Origin: Burkholderiales bacterium
GTDB lineage: Bacteria; Pseudomonadota; Gammaproteobacteria; Burkholderiales; Burkholderiaceae_C
DNA: 64,000 bases
Assembly (NCBI GenBank): GCA_016213205.1
Contig: JACRAZ010000072.1
Location: 1 to 64,000, forward strand
Direction of reading: 5' to 3'
Part shown: positions 19,023 to 27,657 of the stretch, piece after piece
Numbering within the stretch: the first letter of the stretch is position 1
How the letters are laid out: the number at the start of each line of letters is the position of its first letter
Notes under the pieces: model-generated
Database searches by the model: none
The model's input: the letters and a program-made list of their open reading frames with translations, nothing else
What the model was told of the DNA's origin: nothing
Translations under genes and position numbers: made by a program

Positions 19023-20873
19023 ATGCGGCACCTGATCGGCTGTGTGACCGGCCTGCTGGTCTGCGGCGCCGCGTGCGCCCAGGCCACGACCACCGTCGAG
19101 GTCGATGCCGGCCAGCCGCAGGCCGCGCTGCGCGACTTGCGGGGCGTGAACAAGGCCCCCGTCTTCACGAGCAAGACACCTGGCCAGCGCCACGATGCCG
19201 GCACGCTGTACCGGGCGTTCGGCGTCTCGCAGGTGCGGCTGCACGACTCGGGCGCCGACCTGTGCAGCATCTACAAGCCCGCCACGCGCCTGAACATGGG
19301 CGTCAGCCCGCCGCAGGCGGTGGCGGGCTGCACCCTCAGCGGCAGCGGCGGCGTGCCGCACTTCATGTGGACACCCACCTCGTCGGCCGATGCCGACCTG
19401 AACAACCCGGACAACTACGACTTCACCGAATTCGACGAGGCCGTGCTGCGCACGCTGGCCAGCGGCGCCCAGGTGTACCTGGGCCTGGCGCAAAGCTACA
19501 ACGGGCCCAACGACACCACCGACCCGGTGGCCTGGGCCAAGGTGGCCACCAACCTCTACCGCCACCTGATCGGGGTGTTCAAGCCCACGGCCGGGCTGGC
19601 CGTGGACCCGGTGTACGTGGAGATCCACAACGAACCCGATGGCGGCTTCTGGCGCGGCAGCACGGCCACCTTCAACACGCTGTACACCGAGAACACCCAG
19701 CGCGTGCGTGCCGCCGCCGCGGCGGCCGGGCGCAGCGTGAAGGTGGGCGGCGCCGGCTTCACGCGCGACGTGCTGAACAAGAGCAAGGAAGCGGGCAACC
19801 CGGCCAACGGCTTCATCGCCGCGGTGGGGGCGGGCACGCTGGACTTCTACTCGGCACACCTGTACGACCGCTGCGCCAACGCCTCGCTGGCCAGCAGTGC
19901 CAGCAGCCTGCGCGCGCTGCGTGCCCTGGTGGACAGCCAGGGCGGCGTGGGCAAGCCGCTGCACATCAGCGAATGGAACATCGGCCTGGGCAACGATTGC
20001 GGCAACAGCCTGTTTGCCGAACAGCGCCTGCAGTCCTTCACCTCGGGCCTGCTCACCCTGATGCAGGACCCGGCGCTGGCCATCGAGGCGGCGCATTTTT
20101 ATGCCGGCGTCACGGTGATGTCGGTGTTCGATTTCACCAGCGTGGCCGGCGCGGTGCGCGTGAACCCCTCGGCCTGGGCGCTCTGGGCCCATGCCTGGCT
20201 GCAGGGCGCCAACGGCGTCGCGGCGCGGGTGTGCACGGCCGCGGGCAGCTGTGTGGCCGGCACCGCGGCCGACTCTGCGGCCGTGCTCGCGCTGGCCGGT
20301 CAGGCCGGTGGCACGCTCGGGGTCGTGCTCACCAACGACAGCGGCAGCGCCCAGAGTGTCACGCTGCGCTTCAAGGGCCTGGCCGGCAGCGTGGCCAGCG
20401 CACTGGCGCACACCCCGCCGCAGGGGCCGCAGGACCTTGCGGTGGCCGGCAACCCGAGCGTGGCCGATGCCGGCGCACTGGCGGCGCTGCTGGCCAAGGT
20501 GGGCACCGAGCACCGTGCCGGCCTGGGGGTGAGCGGCGGCCAGCTCGAGCTGGCGCTCAGCGTGCCCGCGCGCAGCGTGCAGCTGGTTCGGCTGTGGCCG
20601 GGCGCCGGCACGGTGCCGGTCAGCAACGCGCAGGCCGACTGCCTGTTCGACTGGGGCGCCGCCAGCTACCCCGCGCTGCTGAACCCGGCCCAGCCGGCCT
20701 CGCAATCCGCGCCACCGTACTACTACCGTTATTACGCGGCCAGCCGGGCCTACCTGGGCGTGTCGTCGGCCGACCAGCACCTGTACCACCTGGACGCCGC
20801 GCTCGGCGGCGCACCCACCGACCTGGGCCCGGCGATGCCCTGGGTTCTCCAGGCGGGTTGCGCGGCGCGATGA
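19023..20873 (+). CDS. Secreted GH39-like glycoside hydrolase with Burkholderiales C-terminal module
   Basis: 616 residues with a GAAGGAG site before the ATG. A signal peptide spans about 1-20. The TIM-barrel part shows YVEIHNEPDGGFW, with the presumed acid/base at E204, and LHISEWNIG with the nucleophile at E317, as in clan-A families such as GH39 xylosidases. A beta-sandwich covers about 390-530. Residues about 545-600 (CLFDWGAASYPALL, YYYRYYAASRAYLGV) match a short C-terminal module common on secreted Burkholderiales proteins. Target glycan unknown. The stop overlaps the kinase-like gene (ATGA). Confidence 0.8.
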   Translation: MRHLIGCVTGLLVCGAACAQATTTVEVDAGQPQAALRDLRGVNKAPVFTSKTPGQRHDAGTLYRAFGVSQVRLHDSGADLCSIYKPATRLNMGVSPPQAVAGCTLSGSGGVPHFMWTPTSSADADLNNPDNYDFTEFDEAVLRTLASGAQVYLGLAQSYNGPNDTTDPVAWAKVATNLYRHLIGVFKPTAGLAVDPVYVEIHNEPDGGFWRGSTATFNTLYTENTQRVRAAAAAAGRSVKVGGAGFTRDVLNKSKEAGNPANGFIAAVGAGTLDFYSAHLYDRCANASLASSASSLRALRALVDSQGGVGKPLHISEWNIGLGNDCGNSLFAEQRLQSFTSGLLTLMQDPALAIEAAHFYAGVTVMSVFDFTSVAGAVRVNPSAWALWAHAWLQGANGVAARVCTAAGSCVAGTAADSAAVLALAGQAGGTLGVVLTNDSGSAQSVTLRFKGLAGSVASALAHTPPQGPQDLAVAGNPSVADAGALAALLAKVGTEHRAGLGVSGGQLELALSVPARSVQLVRLWPGAGTVPVSNAQADCLFDWGAASYPALLNPAQPASQSAPPYYYRYYAASRAYLGVSSADQHLYHLDAALGGAPTDLGPAMPWVLQAGCAAR

Positions 20874-21484
20874 CCGACCTGGTGGTGCTGTTCGGCCCGC
20901 CGGCGGCCGGCAAGGCGGCGGTGGGGCACGCGCTGTGCCAGATCACCGGCCACCGCTTTTTCCACAACCACCTGACGGCCGACCCGGCCGCTGCGCTGTT
21001 CGGCTGGGGCACACCGCGCTTCAACCGGGCGGTGGATGCGATGCGCGAGCTGCTGTTCCAGCAGGTGCTGGCCGAGCCCGGCGTCACGGGTGTGGTGTTC
21101 ACCTTCGTGTGGGCGCTGGATGTCGAGGCTGACCGGGACTTCCTGGCCCGCAGCGCAGCGCTGTTCACGCAGGCCGGTGGCCGCGTGGCGTTCGTCGAGC
21201 TGCGCGCCTCGCTGGCGGCGCGCCTCGAACGCGAGGGCACGCCGTTTCGCATCGGGCTGAAGCCGGCGCAGCGTGATGTCGCGGCGGCGCGCCAGCGCCA
21301 GCATGACTTCGAGGCGCGCCACACGCTCAACACCACGGGCGCACTGCCGCTGCCCTACCCGCACCTGGTGATCGACACCGAGCAGCAGGACCCGGCCGCC
21401 TCGGCCGAGCGCATTGCCGCCTGGCTCAGCCCTGCGCCTGCAGCGCCTCCCCCATCTTGCGGGCCACCAGGTCCAGCGCGGTGA
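20870..21484 (+). CDS. P-loop AAA/shikimate-kinase-like NTPase
   Basis: 204 residues. Walker A-like GPPAAGKAAVG at 9-19 has Ala where the usual Ser/Thr follows Lys, so nucleotide binding may be altered. HRFFHNHLTADP follows. The family (shikimate or gluconate kinase-like P-loop kinases) is often annotated only as an ATP-binding protein. The Arg-rich lid (ARLEREGTPFRIGLKP) is present. Coupled to the glycosidase gene by a four-base overlap. Its 3' end overlaps the convergent NTF2-like gene by 59 bases, so the C-terminal PAPAAPPPSCGPPGPAR is a read-over tail. Confidence 0.75.
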   Translation: MTDLVVLFGPPAAGKAAVGHALCQITGHRFFHNHLTADPAAALFGWGTPRFNRAVDAMRELLFQQVLAEPGVTGVVFTFVWALDVEADRDFLARSAALFTQAGGRVAFVELRASLAARLEREGTPFRIGLKPAQRDVAAARQRQHDFEARHTLNTTGALPLPYPHLVIDTEQQDPAASAERIAAWLSPAPAAPPPSCGPPGPAR

Positions 21485-21815
21485 AGGGGCGCAGTAGGTT
21501 CTTGAACTCGACCAGGCGCCCCTCGTCGTCCCAGGCCAGGATGTGCACGCCGTTCACGGCCAGGTCGTCGAGTGTGAGCTGGAACTCCAGCATCGCGGTG
21601 CCGGGCCCGGTGGCCTCGCGCACGTAGCGGAAGCTGTCGTTGAAGAAGCCGGCGAACATCGCCGACAGGAAGGCCCGCACCACCGGCCGGCCCAGCTTGG
21701 GCTTGTGCACGATGGGCGAGTAGAAGGCCACGTCGTCGGACAGGATCGCGTCAAGGTCGCGGCTGTCGCGCGTGGCGACCATGTGGCGCCAGAGGGCCAG
21801 GGTGTCGATGGGCAA
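21426..21815 (-). CDS. Nuclear transport factor 2 / SnoaL-like protein
   Basis: 129 residues of cone-shaped alpha+beta fold: helices LALWRHMVATRDSRDLDAILSDD, then VAFYSPIVHKPKLGRPVVRAFLSAM, then the sheet part ILAWDDEGRLVEFKNLLRP. Such proteins are often isomerases, hydratases or small-molecule-binding proteins, and the exact role is open. It overlaps the convergent P-loop gene by 59 bases and lies about 100 bases downstream of the DUF1254 gene on the same strand. Confidence 0.85.
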   Translation of the reverse strand: MPIDTLALWRHMVATRDSRDLDAILSDDVAFYSPIVHKPKLGRPVVRAFLSAMFAGFFNDSFRYVREATGPGTAMLEFQLTLDDLAVNGVHILAWDDEGRLVEFKNLLRPFTALDLVARKMGEALQAQG

Positions 21816-21917
21816 GGGGTGCTCCCGGGTTGAAGGCGTGCGGGGCAGGCCGGAGGGGCCTGCCCGCGCAGCATAACGGCCAGGAAGAGCGGTGAACGTC
21901 CTTGTGCCGGGCCGGTG

Positions 21918-23249
21918 TCACTCGATCGCGGGCATCGGCGTGGCGGGGTCCAGCACCGCCGGGGCCGGCAGGTACAGGCGCAGCGCCACCCAGAACGGCC
22001 CGCAGGGCGCCGGCAGCCAGTTGGCCGAGGCCGCGCCGCCGGGATCGGTGCACTGCAGGTGCAGGGTCAGCGAGCCATCGGCATCGGGCTTCAGGCCGGG
22101 TGTGAAGCCGTTGATCGCGTAACGCTGCAAGGGGTTGTCCACGAAGAAGTTGTCCGGCGCGTACATCGAGAGCGACCAGAAGCCCGGCGCCGTGACCGGC
22201 GGCCAGCTGCCGGCCGGCAGCTTCAGCACATGGCCGGTGCGGCCGTCCAGCGGCGCGCCCTTGCCGGTGCTGCGCGCCGAGAAGTAGATCGCCTCGCGCG
22301 GCGGCAGTGCAAACAGGCCCACGCGCGCGATGCGGGCACGGAACTCGTAGTCGGTGCCGAACACGCCGGTGTTGGCCGAGGTGACCCAGGCGCCATGGCG
22401 ACGGTTGTGGGCCCCCGCCTGGCTGGTGAGGCCGGCCAGCCCGCTGGTGTAGGCCCGCTCCCAGGTGGCCAGCAGCTCCGGGCTCAGGCCCTCGGCCGAG
22501 GGCGAGGCCTGCGGCCGCACACCGGCGGCGGCCAGCGAGGCCAGCTTCGCGGCTTCCGCCGCGGGCGGCGGGTTCTGCGCCAGGCGGTGCATCAGCTTCA
22601 GGAAGAAATCGGTGGCCGGCGTGGCGGCGGTGGGCACCGCGCGGTTCGGCGTGGTGGTGCCCTGGGCCGCGAGCGTGATGCCGCTTTGCGCCGCCACGGC
22701 GGCCTGCAGGTCGTGGGTGCCCTGCACCAGGGTGCGCGCGATCAGGAAGCCGTAGGGCGTGGGCAGCTCGACCACCGGCGCACCGGCCGGCAGGCCCTGC
22801 CGGGGCGCGCCGGCCGGCACCACCACCACCTGCCCGCCCTCGGCCGGCAGTTCGCGTGGGCCCAGCACGGCCACGTTGTTCGAGTAGGCATCGGCAATCT
22901 GCAGCGAGAGGTAGCGGCCCTTGGCCGGCGGCACTGTGAGCGTGACCGAGCCGCTGGCCAGGTACAGGCAGGCGGTGCTGTAGAGCGTGTCGTTGTTGGG
23001 CGCCACGACGCCGCGGCTGGCCGCCGTGGCCAGCGTGGTGACGTGGCGCAGCTGGTTCACCCCCGGCTGGCGGTCGCAGGCGCGCATCACCTCGTTCAGC
23101 GGAAAGCCGTAGTGGAAGGCGGCCAGCGCCGCGGCGGCGGGGTCCGCGGCCTTCGGGGGCTCGGCGGTGCTGGCCAGCGCGCCAGCGCTGCAGGCGATGC
23201 CCGCGGCCAGGGCGCGCCAGTGTCGAACGGAGGTCAGGGAGAACGGCAT
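21918..23249 (-). CDS. DUF1254/DUF1214 domain exported protein
   Basis: 443 residues from the ATG giving MPFSLTSVRHWRALAAGIAC, a signal peptide. The N-terminal DUF1254 domain shows the family segment RGVVAPNNDTLYSTACLYL and YLSLQIADAYSNN. The C-terminal DUF1214 part has GFWSLSMYAPDNFFVDNPLQRYAI. Function of the family is unproved; members are periplasmic and widespread. An upstream in-frame start exists but would destroy the signal peptide. The 100-base gap to the ars flavoprotein gene suggests a separate transcript or read-through from the ars operon. Confidence 0.85.
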   Translation of the reverse strand: MPFSLTSVRHWRALAAGIACSAGALASTAEPPKAADPAAAALAAFHYGFPLNEVMRACDRQPGVNQLRHVTTLATAASRGVVAPNNDTLYSTACLYLASGSVTLTVPPAKGRYLSLQIADAYSNNVAVLGPRELPAEGGQVVVVPAGAPRQGLPAGAPVVELPTPYGFLIARTLVQGTHDLQAAVAAQSGITLAAQGTTTPNRAVPTAATPATDFFLKLMHRLAQNPPPAAEAAKLASLAAAGVRPQASPSAEGLSPELLATWERAYTSGLAGLTSQAGAHNRRHGAWVTSANTGVFGTDYEFRARIARVGLFALPPREAIYFSARSTGKGAPLDGRTGHVLKLPAGSWPPVTAPGFWSLSMYAPDNFFVDNPLQRYAINGFTPGLKPDADGSLTLHLQCTDPGGAASANWLPAPCGPFWVALRLYLPAPAVLDPATPMPAIE

Positions 23250-23350
23250 GTACGAAGGTATCCTGCAATGTGGAACACGGCCCGCGCGCACGCGCGGCAG
23301 GCCAGCGAAAGAGCCTGCACCCGGCGCGCGGGTGAGGCTCATGTGGGATG

Positions 23351-24835
23351 TTATGCGACCGTCATGGCGTCCAGGCTGCACACGCCGGTCTCGGGCAGGT
23401 CCAGCTCCACCCGGTCGGCCGCCGCCGCATCGCCTGCAACGGCCGCCACCACCGAGCGTGCCTGCTCGTAGCCGGTGGCCATCAGGAAGGTGGGTGCACG
23501 GCCGTAGCTCTTGACGCCCAGCGTGTAGAAGCCCGGCTCCGGGTGCGCGAGCTCACGGTGGCCGTGCGGGCGCACGGTGCCGCAGCTGTGCAGGTTGGGG
23601 TCGATCAGCGGGCCCAGCGCCTCGGTGGATTCGAGCGCGCTGTCCAGCCGCAGGCGCAGCTCGCCCAGCATGCCCAGGTCCGGCCGCTGGCCGGTGGCGC
23701 AGACGATGCGGTCGATGCCGTCCAAGGTGAGCGGCCGCCCCTCGGTGTCAAGCCCATGCACCCGCAGCGGCTGGCTGTCGTTCGTGGCCTCGAGCGCGGT
23801 GATGCGCAGGCCGCTGACGAATTCGAGCCGGCCGCTGTCGCGCAGCGCGCGCAGTGCACTGCCCAGCGCACCGCGCGCGGCCAGCACATCGGCCGCGCCG
23901 CCGCCGAACACGCGGGTGAGCACCGGCGAGCGCACGGCCCACACCAGGCGGGTGCCGGGCTCCGTTTCGGCCAGCTCGGCCAGCGCCAGCAGCGCATTGG
24001 CCGCCGAATGCCCGGCGCCCACCACCAGGGTGCGGCGGCCGGCGTAACGCGCGCGCTCGCGGCCCAGCACATCCGGTATGCCATGGGCGATGAACCGCGC
24101 GTGCGCGCGCTCGCCTTCGGCCGGCAGCCCGCTGGCGCCCAGCGGATTGGGCGTGCCCCAGGTGCCGCTGGCGTCCAGCACCGCACGCGCGCGCAGGGTC
24201 ACCGGCCGGCCCTGCTGCAGCGCGTGGATCACGAACGGCGCGCGCTCGCGGCCGGCGGTCTTCACCTTGTCGAAGCCCTCGCGGCTGATCGACAGCACGC
24301 GCGTGTTCAGGTGCAGCGCACGCGCCACCGCGGGCAGCGCGGCGTAGGGTTCGAGCAGCCGGGTCACGATGTCGTCGGCCAGCGGCAGGGCGTCGGCGTC
24401 GGGCGCCTGCCAGCCGGTGGTGGCCAGTTGCGCGGCCATCGCGGCGTCGATGTTGTAGCGCCAGGGCGAGAACAGCCGCACATGGCCGTAGCTGCGCAGG
24501 TGCGTGCCCACGGCGGGCCCGGCCTCGATGAGCAGCGGCTCGATGCCGCGCTCGATCAGCCGCGCCACCGCGGCCAGGCCCACCGGGCCGGCGCCGATCA
24601 CCGCCACTGGCAGGTGGCCGGGCGCGGCCAGGGCCGCCGGCAGGCCTGGGGCCGCCTGCGGGGCCGACCCCTGCGGCGCGCTGCGGGCGGCGGGGCCGCT
24701 GCCGCAACCGCAGCCGCCCTGGCCGGCGGCCTGGGCCTGGTGGTCCTTTGCGCAGCAGGCCGTGCTGCGGGCGGGGGCGGGGCCGCCACAGCAGGCGGCA
24801 GCGGCGGGCGAGCGGTCGGTACGGGGCGTGTTCAT
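23351..24835 (-). CDS. FAD/NAD(P)-dependent flavoprotein of the ars operon, Cys-rich N-terminus
   Basis: 494 residues. The first 75 residues are a flexible leader with cysteine pairs (C15C16, C27C28, C42GC44). The FAD Rossmann motif VIGAGPVGLAAV begins at 79, and a second dinucleotide site LVVGAGHSAAN lies near 235. It resembles the flavin monooxygenase/disulfide-reductase-like proteins coded in many ars operons (ArsO-type). The substrate is not established. A CGAAGGAGAC site precedes the ATG at 24835. Last gene of the arsR operon. The cysteine leader could bind As(III), which is inference. Confidence 0.8.
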   Translation of the reverse strand: MNTPRTDRSPAAAACCGGPAPARSTACCAKDHQAQAAGQGGCGCGSGPAARSAPQGSAPQAAPGLPAALAAPGHLPVAVIGAGPVGLAAVARLIERGIEPLLIEAGPAVGTHLRSYGHVRLFSPWRYNIDAAMAAQLATTGWQAPDADALPLADDIVTRLLEPYAALPAVARALHLNTRVLSISREGFDKVKTAGRERAPFVIHALQQGRPVTLRARAVLDASGTWGTPNPLGASGLPAEGERAHARFIAHGIPDVLGRERARYAGRRTLVVGAGHSAANALLALAELAETEPGTRLVWAVRSPVLTRVFGGGAADVLAARGALGSALRALRDSGRLEFVSGLRITALEATNDSQPLRVHGLDTEGRPLTLDGIDRIVCATGQRPDLGMLGELRLRLDSALESTEALGPLIDPNLHSCGTVRPHGHRELAHPEPGFYTLGVKSYGRAPTFLMATGYEQARSVVAAVAGDAAAADRVELDLPETGVCSLDAMTVA

Positions 24836-24902
24836 CAGGCGTCTCCTTCGATGGGGGTGGGGCACCACACGCGTGGGCCATGCCCTCATTGACGAAGCCG
24901 CC

Positions 24903-25499
24903 TCAGGAAGGACGCAAACTTTCGCAGCGCAGGCCGCTGTGGCAGCCCGCCGGGGCCGTGGCGGCGGCCGCCGGCGCCGGGCGGCGCTCGAAGCCTTCGA
25001 TCGTGGTGCCGGCCATCACCACGCGGCAGCAGGCCTCCACCAGCGCGCGCAGCAGCGCGCGGCCGCGCTGCACCCGAGACTTCGCACCCGAGAGCGTGAG
25101 CCCCAGGCGCTGCGCCACCTCACGCTGGGGCAGCTCCTGCAGCTCGGACAGGCGCACCGCTTCGCGGTAGGTGGGCGGCAGCCGGTCCACCAGGGCCGGC
25201 AGGCAGGGAGCGAGCGCCACCACCGGGTCGTGCTCGGGCTCGGGGGCGGGCAGGTCCTCGGGCAGTTCGTCGGCCGGGCGGCGCGCGCGGTGCAGGTCGA
25301 TGATGCGGTGGGCCGCGATGCGCGCCAGCCAGGCCGGCAGTCGCTCGGGCGATTGCAGCTGGTGCAGGGACTCGTGCGCGCGCAGCAGCGTGTCCTGCAC
25401 CACGTCTTCGGCCTCGTGCGGATCGGCCACGCGCTGGCGCACGAAGCGGCGCAGCGCGGCGCGGTGCGCCTGCCATTGCGAGGCCGGTATGGACACCAT
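24903..25499 (-). CDS. SigZ-like ECF RNA polymerase sigma factor
   Basis: 198 residues. Region 2: FVRQRVADPHEAEDVVQDTLLRAHESLHQL. Region 4: LPPTYREAVRLSELQELPQREVAQRLGLTLSGAKSRVQRGRALL. The C-terminal tail has extra cysteines (EACCRVV, GCHSGLRC). It sits 11 bases after acr3 and 67 bases before the flavoprotein gene, inside the ars operon. No anti-sigma gene is seen. SigZ-type factors are known near arsenic genes in some proteobacteria. Its tail cysteines could let it sense metal(loid) directly, which is inference. Confidence 0.85.
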   Translation of the reverse strand: MVSIPASQWQAHRAALRRFVRQRVADPHEAEDVVQDTLLRAHESLHQLQSPERLPAWLARIAAHRIIDLHRARRPADELPEDLPAPEPEHDPVVALAPCLPALVDRLPPTYREAVRLSELQELPQREVAQRLGLTLSGAKSRVQRGRALLRALVEACCRVVMAGTTIEGFERRPAPAAAATAPAGCHSGLRCESLRPS

Positions 25500-25510
25500 G
25501 GCCGCGTCCC

Positions 25511-26596
25511 TCAGGCGTTGGCGAGGCCGCGCTCGTACCAGCCGCGGCTGCGGTTGACCACCCGCACCACCAGCAGCATCACCGGCACCTCGATCAGCAC
25601 GCCCACCACGGTGGCCAGCGCGGCACCGGATTCGAAGCCGAACAGGCTGATGGCCGCGGCCACCGCCAGCTCGAAGAAGTTGCTCGCGCCGATCAGCGCC
25701 GACGGGCAGGCCACGCTGTGCGATTCACCGAGCCGCCGGTTCAGCCAGTAGGCCAGCGCCGAATTGAAGAACACCTGGATCAGGATCGGCACGGCCAGCA
25801 GCGCGATCACCATCGGCTGCTGCAGGATGGCCTGGCCCTGGAAGGCGAACAGCAGCACCAGCGTGGCCAGCAGCGCGGCGATGGACCACGGGCCGATGCG
25901 GGCCAGCGCCGCCTCGAACGCGGCCGGGCCCCGCGCCAGCAGCAGCCTGCGCAGCGCCTGCGCCAGCACCACCGGGATCACGATGTACAGCAGCACCGAG
26001 GTGAGCAGCGTGTCCCAGGGCACGGTGATGGACGACAGCCCCAGCAGCAGCGCCACGATGGGGGCGAAGGCGAACACCATGATGGTGTCGTTCAGTGCCA
26101 CCTGGCTCAGCGTGAACAGCGGGTGGCCGTTGGTGAGCCGGCTCCAGACGAACACCATCGCGGTGCAGGGGGCGGCGGCCAGCAGGATCAGGCCGGCGAT
26201 GTAGCTGTCGATCTGCGCGGCGGGCAGCCAGGGCGCGAAGACATGGCGGATGAACAGCCAGCCCAGCAGCGCCATCGAGAACGGCTTCACCGCCCAGTTC
26301 ACGAACAGCGTGACGCCGATGCCACGCCAGTGCGCGCGCACCTGGTGCAGCGCGCCGAAATCCACCTTCAGCAGCATCGGGATGATCATCACCCAGATCA
26401 GCGCGCCCACCGGCAGGTTGACCCGCGCCACTTCCATGCGGCCGATGGCCTGGAACGGGCCGGGCAGCCACTGGCCCAGCAGCACGCCGGCCACGATGCA
26501 CAGGACCACCCAGACGGTGAGGTAGCGCTCGAACAGGTTCATCGGCGCCGGCGCGGGCGGGGCCGCCGGCAGGGGCAGGGGGGTGGAGCGGTCCAT
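25511..26596 (-). CDS. acr3: ACR3-family arsenite efflux transporter
   Basis: 361 residues, about ten membrane helices. It opens with FERYLTVWVVLCIVAGVLLGQW and contains the family signature AAAPCTAMVFVWSRLTNGHP, whose Cys is required for As(III) transport in ACR3 proteins, and QVALNDTIMVFAFAP. Exports arsenite from the cytoplasm using the proton gradient. Lies 12 bases after arsC, so reduction and export are coupled in one transcript. A short Pro-rich N-terminal extension precedes MNLFERYL, and a start there (26541) is an alternative. Confidence 0.95.
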   Translation of the reverse strand: MDRSTPLPLPAAPPAPAPMNLFERYLTVWVVLCIVAGVLLGQWLPGPFQAIGRMEVARVNLPVGALIWVMIIPMLLKVDFGALHQVRAHWRGIGVTLFVNWAVKPFSMALLGWLFIRHVFAPWLPAAQIDSYIAGLILLAAAPCTAMVFVWSRLTNGHPLFTLSQVALNDTIMVFAFAPIVALLLGLSSITVPWDTLLTSVLLYIVIPVVLAQALRRLLLARGPAAFEAALARIGPWSIAALLATLVLLFAFQGQAILQQPMVIALLAVPILIQVFFNSALAYWLNRRLGESHSVACPSALIGASNFFELAVAAAISLFGFESGAALATVVGVLIEVPVMLLVVRVVNRSRGWYERGLANA

Positions 26597-26608
26597 GGCA
26601 GGGGGGTG

Positions 26609-27115
26609 TCAGTTGCGGCCGATGTCGGCCAGCGCGGCGGCCAGGGCCTTGCGGTCCATCGTCTCCAGCGGCAGCGCCAGCAGCTGCAGCATGCGGTAGC
26701 CGATGGCCTGGCGCGTGAGCTCGAACGCGCGACGCTTGCCGTCGTCGCCGCCCTCGGCGTTGGACGGGTCGGGGTAGCCCCAGTGCACCTTCAGCGGCGC
26801 GCCGCCGTTGCCGCCGAAGAACACTGGGCACTGCTCGGCCGCGGCGCTGTCGCACACCGTGATCACGATGGACAGCGCCGGCGCGCCCGGGGTGCTGAAT
26901 TCGTCCCAGCTCTTGCTGCGCGCGCTGCTGGTGTCGATGCCGGCCTCGGCCAGCGCCTGCAGCGCGAACGGGTTGATGCGGCCGCTGGGCGCGCTGCCGG
27001 CGCTGTGGGCCTGCAGGTCGCGGCCCAGGCGCCGGGCCCAGTGGTTGAGCATGCCTTCGGCGAGCACGCTGCGCGCCGAGTTGTGGGTACAGAGGATCAG
27101 GACGTGAGTGGTCAT
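26609..27115 (-). CDS. arsC: Arsenate reductase ArsC, low-molecular-weight phosphatase fold (copy 1)
   Basis: 168 residues. The P-loop LCTHNSARS has C9-x5-R15. Two more cysteines (TVCDSAAAEQC) match the relay used by thioredoxin-coupled ArsC, and DP (YPDPSNAEG) supplies the acid. Reduces As(V) to As(III) in the cytoplasm for Acr3. It shares the fold and the relay spacing with the second copy directly upstream but differs throughout, so the pair is an old duplication or separate acquisition. 33 bases separate the two genes. Confidence 0.93.
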   Translation of the reverse strand: MTTHVLILCTHNSARSVLAEGMLNHWARRLGRDLQAHSAGSAPSGRINPFALQALAEAGIDTSSARSKSWDEFSTPGAPALSIVITVCDSAAAEQCPVFFGGNGGAPLKVHWGYPDPSNAEGGDDGKRRAFELTRQAIGYRMLQLLALPLETMDRKALAAALADIGRN

Positions 27116-27148
27116 GGCAGTGGGCAGGGTGGCCGTGGGGCACCGGGT

Positions 27149-27649
27149 TCAGGCGCTGGCGCGCCCGATCTGGTCGAGTTCGTTCTGCAGCGACAGGCGT
27201 TCCAGCTGTTGCAGCGGCAGCGCCAGCATCAGCTCGATGCGGCGCTTGAGCACCAGTGCCGTGTCCATGAAGGCGCGTGCCTTCCAGGCATCGCTGCCGG
27301 CCACGGCGGCCGGGTCGGGCAGGCCCCAGTGCGCCGTCATCGGCTGGCCAGGCCAGACGGGGCACAGCTCTCCGGCGGCCTGATCGCACACGGTGAACAC
27401 GAAGTCGAGCGCGGGCGCGCCGGGCTGGGCGAATTCGTCCCAGTTCTTGCTGCGCAGGCCATCGGCCGGGATGTCCAACTGCTGCAGTGTGGCCAGGGCC
27501 AGCGGGTTCACCTGCCCGGTGGCATGGCTGCCGGCGGACCAGGCGCGGAAGCGCCCATGCCCCAGCGCGTTCATCAGCGCCTCGGCCAGGATCGAGCGCG
27601 CGGAGTTACCGGTGCAGATGAACAGCACCTTGAACACACGGTCGTCCAC
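27149..27649 (-). CDS. arsC: Arsenate reductase ArsC, low-molecular-weight phosphatase fold (copy 2)
   Basis: 166 residues. The P-loop FICTGNSARS, the second cysteine pair TVCDQAAGELC and the acid LPDPAAVAG are all intact. Same thioredoxin-type arsenate reductase family as the next gene downstream. Two ArsC genes in tandem are seen in several ars islands and may differ in partner or substrate range. It starts eight bases after the arsI stop, so translation is likely coupled. Confidence 0.93.
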   Translation of the reverse strand: MDDRVFKVLFICTGNSARSILAEALMNALGHGRFRAWSAGSHATGQVNPLALATLQQLDIPADGLRSKNWDEFAQPGAPALDFVFTVCDQAAGELCPVWPGQPMTAHWGLPDPAAVAGSDAWKARAFMDTALVLKRRIELMLALPLQQLERLSLQNELDQIGRASA

Positions 27650-27657
27650 GATGCGAC

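Noticed and set aside
23250..23381. Longer N-terminus for the DUF1254 protein
   Set aside because: The extension is Arg/Pro-rich and would bury the signal peptide. The internal ATG gives a normal signal.
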